From: Baffinella frigidus
Taxonomy: Eukaryota > Cryptophyceae > Cryptomonadales > Baffinellaceae
Reading direction: 5' to 3'
DNA: 10,424 nucleotides
Assembly: GCA_026770585.1 (NCBI GenBank)
Contig: MU646572.1
Location: 393,278 to 403,701 of the forward strand
Part shown: one piece after another, positions 6,418-10,424 of the stretch
Layout of the letters: every line of letters starts with the position of its first letter
Position numbering within the stretch: position 1 is the stretch's first letter
Notes under the pieces: model-generated
The model's database searches: none
Told to the model about the DNA's origin: nothing
Seen by the model: the letters and a program-made list of their open reading frames with translations, nothing else
Translations under genes and position numbers: made by a program

Positions 6418-6473
6418 CCTAGGACGATCCTAGGAGGGCGGGGGCGTCGCCTGATGAGCGAAGGGCCCCTGTA
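6418..6473. mobile_element. Truncated family A element (right end only)
   Basis: It ends GATGAGCGAAGGGCCCCTGTA, matching the right arm of the family with two changes. An inner CCTAGGACGATCCTAGG core is present but the left arm is missing. Confidence 0.6.
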
Positions 6474-6789
6474 TTTAAGGGCGGTCGTGTCCCTCGGCGA
6501 GCGGGGTTTTCGTTGGCGGAGGGTTTAGCGTGTGTATCAATCGCCCAGCGGCCCTTTCGGCGCGCTAGAAGTCGCGAGGTGCGGCCCTCTAGGGGCTGAG
6601 AGAGGTGGGTGGGGGGAGAGGGTTAGGGATTAGCTACGTGGGCCACTGTGATAGAGCCGGCGGTGGGAAGTGTTTTAAGCGTGTGGACAGGCTGGCGCAT
6701 ACGCTAGAAGTGAGTAAAGAGGAAATTCGCCAGATTCCAGCAAGTGTCTGGTGCGGGCTTGCGTCGAGGGAGGAAGATGCGCAACGCAC
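6474..6789. other. Intergenic, no gene seen
   Basis: Between the truncated element and the element cluster I see no homology, tRNA-like fold or convincing ORF. A 68-codon frame (6605-6811) runs into the next element and its last residues are element sequence, so it is not supported. Confidence 0.6.
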
Positions 6790-6920
6790 TACAGGGGTAC
6801 CTCGCTCATAAGAAACCGCCCGCCCCCCCTAGGACCACCATAGGGCCCTAGGCATGGTCCCACTGTAGGGTTCTGGGGGGGGGCGGTTTCTTACGAGGTA
6901 CCCCGGTACCCCTCCCTGTA
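6790..6920. mobile_element. Family A hairpin element, copy in cluster
   Basis: The left arm TACAGGGGTACCTCGCTCAT is identical to that of the fibrillarin intron copy. The right side reads GGTTTCTTACGAGGTACCCC and then CCCCTCCCTGTA, with a small internal duplication of the end. The core is CCTAGGACCACCATAGGGCC and its complement. Confidence 0.78.
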
Positions 6921-7037
6921 CAGGGGTACCTCGCTCACAAGGAAACGTCAACCCCGTAGGTTCCTACAGTGGTCCTGTGCCCAGCTAGGGCCCTGTGGTG
7001 GTCCTAGAGGCGGGGGCAGTTGCTTAAGAGCGAGGTA
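6919..7037. mobile_element. Family A hairpin element abutting the previous one
   Basis: It starts TACAGGGGTACCTCGCTCAC and ends TTAAGAGCGAGGTA, directly joined to the next element; each neighbour shares the TA. Head-to-tail packing suggests repeated insertion into element ends. Confidence 0.72.
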
Positions 7038-7158
7038 CAGGGGTACCTCGCTCATAAGAAACCGCCCCTCCCTAGGACCCTACAGTAGGACCATGCCTAT
7101 GGCCCTACAGTAGTCCTAGGGGGGGGGGGCAGTTTCTTATGAGCGAGGTACCCCTGTA
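7036..7158. mobile_element. Family A hairpin element, best-preserved copy
   Basis: The arms TACAGGGGTACCTCGCTCAT and ATGAGCGAGGTACCCCTGTA are perfect complements, and AAGAAACCGCCCC extends the left arm inward. The core is CCTAGGACCCTACAGTAGG. A partial repeat of the end (GCCCTGTAGC) follows. Confidence 0.82.
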
Positions 7159-7226
7159 GCCCTGTAGCAACCACCGAGGTGACTCGACGGAGCAGGCTCG
7201 GCCAGTGCCATTCCTCCTCGCTTGGC

Positions 7227-7396
7227 TACAGGGGTACCTCGCTCACAAGAAAGCTCACCCCCCCTAGGACCACCATAGGGCCCTAGGCATAGTGTAGCCC
7301 TACTGTAGGGTCCTATGAAGAGGCGCTTTCTTATGAACGCCATATCTGTAGGGTCCTAGGGGGGGTGCGCTGTCTTATGAGCGAGGTGCCCCTGCA
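7227..7396. mobile_element. Rearranged family A element with a doubled right arm
   Basis: The left arm is standard. Two right-arm segments follow: TTTCTTATGAACGCCATATCTGTA and then TGTCTTATGAGCGAGGTGCC. It ends CCCCTGCA instead of CCCCTGTA. This looks like an internal duplication or a nested insertion. Confidence 0.65.
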
Positions 7397-7408
7397 GATG
7401 TGTGCATT

Positions 7409-7487
7409 GGTACCTCGCTGTTGAGGGGGGACGCCCCCCTCACCCAGGACCCTACGGTAGGACGATCCCGGGGGCCCTACAGGGGTG
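7409..7487. mobile_element. Decayed family A fragment
   Basis: GGTACCTCGCTGTTGAGG, then CCCAGGACCCTACGGTAGG, then CCCTACAGGGG. The order and core match the family but the arms are eroded and no right end is visible. Confidence 0.5.
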
Positions 7488-7620
7488 TTGGCCGTGCTGA
7501 AACTTTGCACATGCCTGCCTAGGGTTGCCTCCGAGTGTACAGAGCTCTCACCACTCTCGCTGGCTCGCCTCAGCCTGCGATACACACCTTTTGAGACCCA
7601 ACAATAGCTTGTGCGAGCCG

Positions 7621-7638
7621 CGGGTCAATTTTGACCCG
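7621..7638. repeat. Inverted repeat CGGGTCAA-TT-TTGACCCG
   Basis: Perfect 8-bp arms, 8 bp before the left TIR of the next element. It may be part of that element's flank or an older insertion trace. Confidence 0.55.
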
Positions 7639-7645
7639 TTTTCGC

Positions 7646-7836
7646 TGGTCACTTAAGGGATAAGAAACCAGAACTTAAGAACACAAACCGGATTTGGCCC
7701 CCCCGTTTTATTAATTTCTTACGTAAAATTCGAGGGGTGACTAAGTATTGCGTTTAGTCAACCCGCTGGTACAAATTTGAGAAAACAGACACTGACCGAT
7801 GTCGGAGCACCCGTCTTCTTATCCCTTAAGTAACCA
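7646..7836. mobile_element. 191-bp non-coding element with 21-bp TIRs (family B)
   Basis: Left TIR TGGTCACTTAAGGGATAAGAA (7646-7666) and right TIR TTCTTATCCCTTAAGTAACCA (7816-7836) are complementary except at one base. The interior is AT-rich and codes for nothing recognisable. The right TIR doubles as the left edge of the larger structure that follows. Confidence 0.72.
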
Positions 7837-8241
7837 GTACGCTCCTACGCCCTACGGTATGGTCCTAGGACCTGCCTACGGCGAGTTAGGGCGATTAATC
7901 GCCCTATGGCCACTTAAGGGATAGCCCAGATACCCCTGTAAGGTGGTCCCAGGAGGGGGGCGTTTTCGAGGTACCGGTACAGGGGTTACTCGCGAACAAG
8001 GGCACGCGCCGTATTCACAAACTCGCGTCGCGAGCAAACTCTGCAAGTGCTCTGCGAACCCACCTCGACCACGCCCTGGTCCGCAGAAATGAAACATCTC
8101 ACACCACTCTTGTTATGGTCCTAGGCGCACATGCATGCCTTACGTGGCGGACGGGCGAATATTCACCCTAACTCGCCCTACATGTAGGCAGGTCCTAGGC
8201 CCTGCCGTAGGGCGTATGAGCCTACTCGCCACTTAAGGGAT
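7821..8241. mobile_element. 421-bp structure with inverted arms of about 100 bp
   Basis: The arm 7823-7920 pairs with the arm from about 8137 to 8239, with several mismatches and small gaps. Matching stretches include CCCTTAAGT, TACGCCCTACGG, CCTAGGACCTGCCTAC, GGCGAGTTAGGG and ATCGCCC/TTCGCCC. Each arm is itself bounded by ACTTAAGGG-type sequence. The middle holds scrambled family A ends. This suggests a foldback element or MITE later hit by a family A insertion. Confidence 0.65.
7929..8003. mobile_element. Scrambled family A ends inside the foldback structure
   Basis: A right end (TACCCCTGTA, 7931-7940) is followed by a left end (GTACAGGGGTTACTCGCGAACAAG). The order is reversed relative to intact copies, as if two partial elements lie end to end. 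Confidence 0.5.
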
Positions 8242-8255
8242 CGGCCAATGCATGT

Positions 8256-8298
8256 CTGGAGGCTCCTAGGGCAGCCTCCTGGAGGCTCCCTAGGGCAG
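8256..8298. repeat. Tandem pair of CTGGAGGCTCC-TAGGGCAG
   Basis: The units at 8256-8274 and 8279-8298 differ by one inserted C, and GCCTCCT between them pairs with AGGAGGC-like arms. Non-coding. Confidence 0.65.
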
Positions 8299-8443
8299 GG
8301 GGGGGGCATATTCTCGGGTACATCATGTATCCCCCTGTACGTATGCCTACGATTCGCGAGAAAGCAATCCATAGGACCACCCTTGGGACCGTGTGTGTCT
8401 TTCGTGACACCGAGTTCTCTCCGTGGAAGAGAGCGGCCTTTAG

Positions 8444-8615
8444 GTCCTTTAGGTTCTTCGAGCTCCCAACATAGGCGGACACCGGAACTTGTTCTGTAGG
8501 CACAGAGGGCTCGATGGTGACAGATGCCAAGAAACAGGGCCATCCTCATCCTTTTCACAGAAGGGGGCATGCGCCTATCTTGGGGGCATTCAAACCCTCA
8601 AGGACCTAAAGGACC
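8444..8615. mobile_element. 172-bp element with imperfect TIRs (family C)
   Basis: The left end GGTCCTTTAGGTTCTTCGAG is complementary, with two mismatches, to the right end CTCAAGGACCTAAAGGACC. A second inner pair, CCCAACATAGGC with GCCTATCTTGGG, extends the foldback. The interior is non-coding. Confidence 0.55.
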
Positions 8616-8622
8616 CGACTAC

Positions 8623-8657
8623 GCACCATCTTAGTCACGTCGAGACTAAGATGGTGC
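8623..8657. repeat. Perfect 14-bp stem hairpin
   Basis: GCACCATCTTAGTC and GACTAAGATGGTGC enclose a 7-base loop (ACGTCGA). There is no mismatch in the stem. It lies right after the family C element. It could be a very short MITE remnant or an RNA hairpin; no flanking U-run is present. Confidence 0.75.
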
Positions 8658-8693
8658 TAGAGACCTTCCCGCTTTCGAGCGAGGTTGGAGCAA

Positions 8694-8769
8694 CTTAAAT
8701 TGATTTAAGCCTGAAAATGGCTCAAGTCAGATCCGGATTCCAGATCCGGATTCCGGATCTGACAGGCTG
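8694..8769. repeat. Nested palindromes with an AGATCCGGATTC direct repeat
   Basis: CTTAAAT-TG-ATTTAAG (8694-8709) is followed by GTCAGATCCGG (8726-8736) paired with CCGGATCTGAC (8753-8763). AGCCTG and CAGGCT form an outer pair. CAGATCCGGATTC occurs twice in a row inside. Confidence 0.65.
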
Positions 8770-9186
8770 ATTATGTTCCGAGTTAGCTCGTCAGCGGGGA
8801 GGACTGTGTCGAGGCCATGTGTGGTGGGGTCCGATGAAACTTTTGTGCTTTCTCGCAATTCCGACAAACCTCACAAAACCCGCCGCCTCAGCTCTACCCC
8901 GAACACGGGTACACTGTATCTCAAACACAAGAGCTTTATACGCGTTCATATTCGCCTTTACGGTAGGGCTAGTCCTAGGAGCATAGGGCCCCCCTAGGGC
9001 AATGCGTTCACCGATTCGCGAGTAAGCCCTGTTTTGGGGGCTACTCGATGGAGTAATGTGTTTGAGTGGATGCATACACAGCCTTTGAGCTCTGGTTGAG
9101 CGTGTTTCACGCTTGTACATCACACTACCTAGAGTTGGTAATCGATTGATTGCTATGCGGAAAGGGGAGCGCTCGGAGAGCCCAGG
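8770..9186. other. Intergenic, no gene seen
   Basis: Frames of 74 and 110 codons lie here on opposite strands without recognisable domains. CCTAGG-type palindromic words near 8972-8998 resemble the core of the hairpin elements. I see no tRNA, rRNA or intact element. Confidence 0.55.
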
Positions 9187-9240
9187 GGGTTCAGGGTTAA
9201 GGGTTTAGAGTTTAGGGTTAAGGGTTAAGGGTTAAGGGTT
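9187..9240. repeat. Short telomere-like block
   Basis: TTCAGGG, TTAAGGG and TTTAGAG-type units mark the inner edge of the right subtelomeric array. Confidence 0.75.
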
Positions 9241-9360
9241 CACTCGATCCCCCATCTCCTCGGCGTTGGCGGGTAGCAGCGACCTCATCATAAACTGTCA
9301 TCATAAACTGTTAGAGGCATGGTAGGCCTTGAAGGTTACAGGTGAGGGCTTGGGGTGTAG
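9241..9360 (-). other. Non-telomeric island in the right array, possible exon remnant
   Basis: On the minus strand there is an acceptor-like CTAACAG, a duplicated ACAGTTTATGATG, then an open 51-bp stretch (9294-9244, FMMRSLLPANAEEMGDR), then a GTGAACCCTTAACCC donor entering telomere units. This mimics the exon architecture of the adenylate kinase gene. The peptide is too short to assign. Confidence 0.35.
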
Positions 9361-10347
9361 GGTTATCCGGTGGCACCGACCCCATCAAACACTCCGAGGT
9401 TTTGGGTTCTTGGGTTCTTGGGTTCTTGGGTTCTTAGGTTTGGGGATTAGTGTTTAGGGTTTAGGGTTTGGGGTTCAGGGGTTAGGGTTAAGGTTTAGGG
9501 TTTAGGGTTGAGGGTTTGGAGTTTGGAGTTTGAGGTTTTGGATTTGGGGTTTGGGGTTCGGGTTGTAGGGTTTAGGGTCCAGGATTCAGGGTTTAGGGTT
9601 GAGGGTTTAGGGTTTAATGTTTAGGGTTTAGGGTGTAGGGTATCGGGTTTGGGGTTTAGGGTTTAGGCTTCAGGGTTAAGGGTGTAGGGTTTAGGTTTAT
9701 GGTTTATGGTTTATGGTTTATGGTTTATGGTTTATGGTTTAGGGTTGAGGGTTTCGGGTTTAGGATTTAGGGCCAAGGGGTTAGGGTTTAGGGGTTATGG
9801 CTTATGGTTTAGGGTTTAGGGTTTAGGGTCCAGGGTTCTGGGTTTAGGGTTTAATGGTTTATGGTTTATTGGTTATTGTTTATGGTGTATGGTTTATGGT
9901 TTAGGATTTAGGGTTTGGGGTTTAGGATGTAGGGTCTAGGCGTTAGGGTTTAGGGTTTAGGTTTTAGGTTTAGGGTCTAGGCGTTTGGGTTTAGGGTTTA
10001 GGGTTTAGGGTTTAGGGTTTAGGGTTTAGATTTTAGGGTTGAGGGTTTAAGGTCCAGGATTCAGGATTCAGGGTTTAGGGTTTGGGGTTTAGGGTTTAGG
10101 GTTTAGGGTTTAGTGTGCAGGGTGTCGGGTTTGTTGTTTAGGGGTTAGGGTTCAGGGTTTAGGGTGTAGGGTTCAGGTTTATGGTTTATGGTTTATTGTT
10201 TATGGGTTATGGTGTATGGTTTAGGGTTTAGGGTTTAGGGTTTAGGATTTGGGGTCTAGAGGTTAGGGTTCAGGGTTTAGGGTTTATGGTTCAGAGTTTA
10301 AAAATTTAAAATTTCAAGGTTCAGGGTCCAGGGTCCAGGGTTCAGGG
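9361..10347. repeat. Degenerate subtelomeric repeat array
   Basis: Mostly TTTAGGG variants. Homogeneous patches include four TTCTTGGG-like units (about 9404-9436) and six TTTATGG units (9696-9737), with a second TTTATGG region near 9848-9905. Variant order recurs at about 470-480 bp spacing (GTCCAGGATTCAGG near 9577 and 10049). A 36-bp non-telomeric stretch lies at about 9364-9399. An AT-rich patch occurs near 10298-10315. Confidence 0.85.
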
Positions 10348-10424
10348 TTTAGGGTTTAGGGTTTAGGGTTTAGGGTTTAGGGTTTAGGGTTTAGGGTTTA
10401 GGGTTTAGGGTTTAGGGTTTAGGG
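10348..10424. repeat. Perfect TTTAGGG telomere repeat, 11 units
   Basis: 77 bp without a single change, in contrast to the degenerate units before it, reaching the end of the window. The G-rich strand runs 5' to 3' outward, as expected for telomerase-made DNA at a right chromosome end. Confidence 0.85.

Noticed and set aside
6047-7585. Frames containing RGTSLIR or TGVPRS peptides
   Set aside because: These peptides are translations of the family A hairpin arms and appear in unrelated frames; not genes.
5277-9312. CATCATAA-CTGTTAG shared by fibrillarin intron 2 and the island at 9297
   Set aside because: About 16 of 18 bases match, but over all pairs in 10 kb such a match can arise by chance and no longer similarity surrounds it.

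Overview
The window looks like nuclear DNA from the end region of a chromosome in a unicellular alga or a related protist. The support is: a telomere-type heptamer (TTTAGGG and variants), GC-rich coding sequence, spliceosomal GT-AG introns, a eukaryotic fibrillarin with a Gly/Arg-rich tail, and an adenylate kinase whose long LID segment resembles plant plastid and bacterial enzymes. I cannot name the species. There are no rRNA or tRNA genes, bacterial operons or CRISPR arrays.

Layout. Positions 128-3028 (minus strand) hold a tandem adenylate kinase gene: two near-identical full domains and the start of a divergent third. Its 3' half is split by introns built almost entirely of degenerate telomere repeats. 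Two short exons, 520-591 and 128-181, sit inside what first looks like plain telomeric DNA. The gene runs off the left edge. A 394-bp divergent intergenic region (3029-3422) leads to a five-exon fibrillarin gene (3423-6343, plus strand), whose product would be the box C/D snoRNP 2'-O-methyltransferase of the nucleolus.

Positions 6344-9186 carry no convincing gene. They are packed with hairpin-forming, TIR-bounded elements of at least three families. The main family begins and ends TACAGGGGTACC...GGTACCCCTGTA, and one member lies in the last fibrillarin intron. A second structure has inverted arms of about 100 bp bounded by ACTTAAGGG. Positions 9187-10424 return to telomere-like repeats, ending in 11 perfect TTTAGGG units. 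That orientation fits a true right-hand chromosome end, whereas the left arrays point the wrong way for a left end and are interstitial.

The most interesting observation is that telomere-like DNA acts as intron sequence. Every array in the left part is an intron of the adenylate kinase gene, bounded by GT and AG at positions that restore the reading frame and the family alignment. Domain 1 lacks the introns that domain 2 has at the same sites. The C-rich unit CCCTAAA, present in the transcript sense, can supply a branch-point-like CTAAAC and part of the splice sites. The same variant units also occur, in sense orientation, at the 3' end of fibrillarin intron 1.
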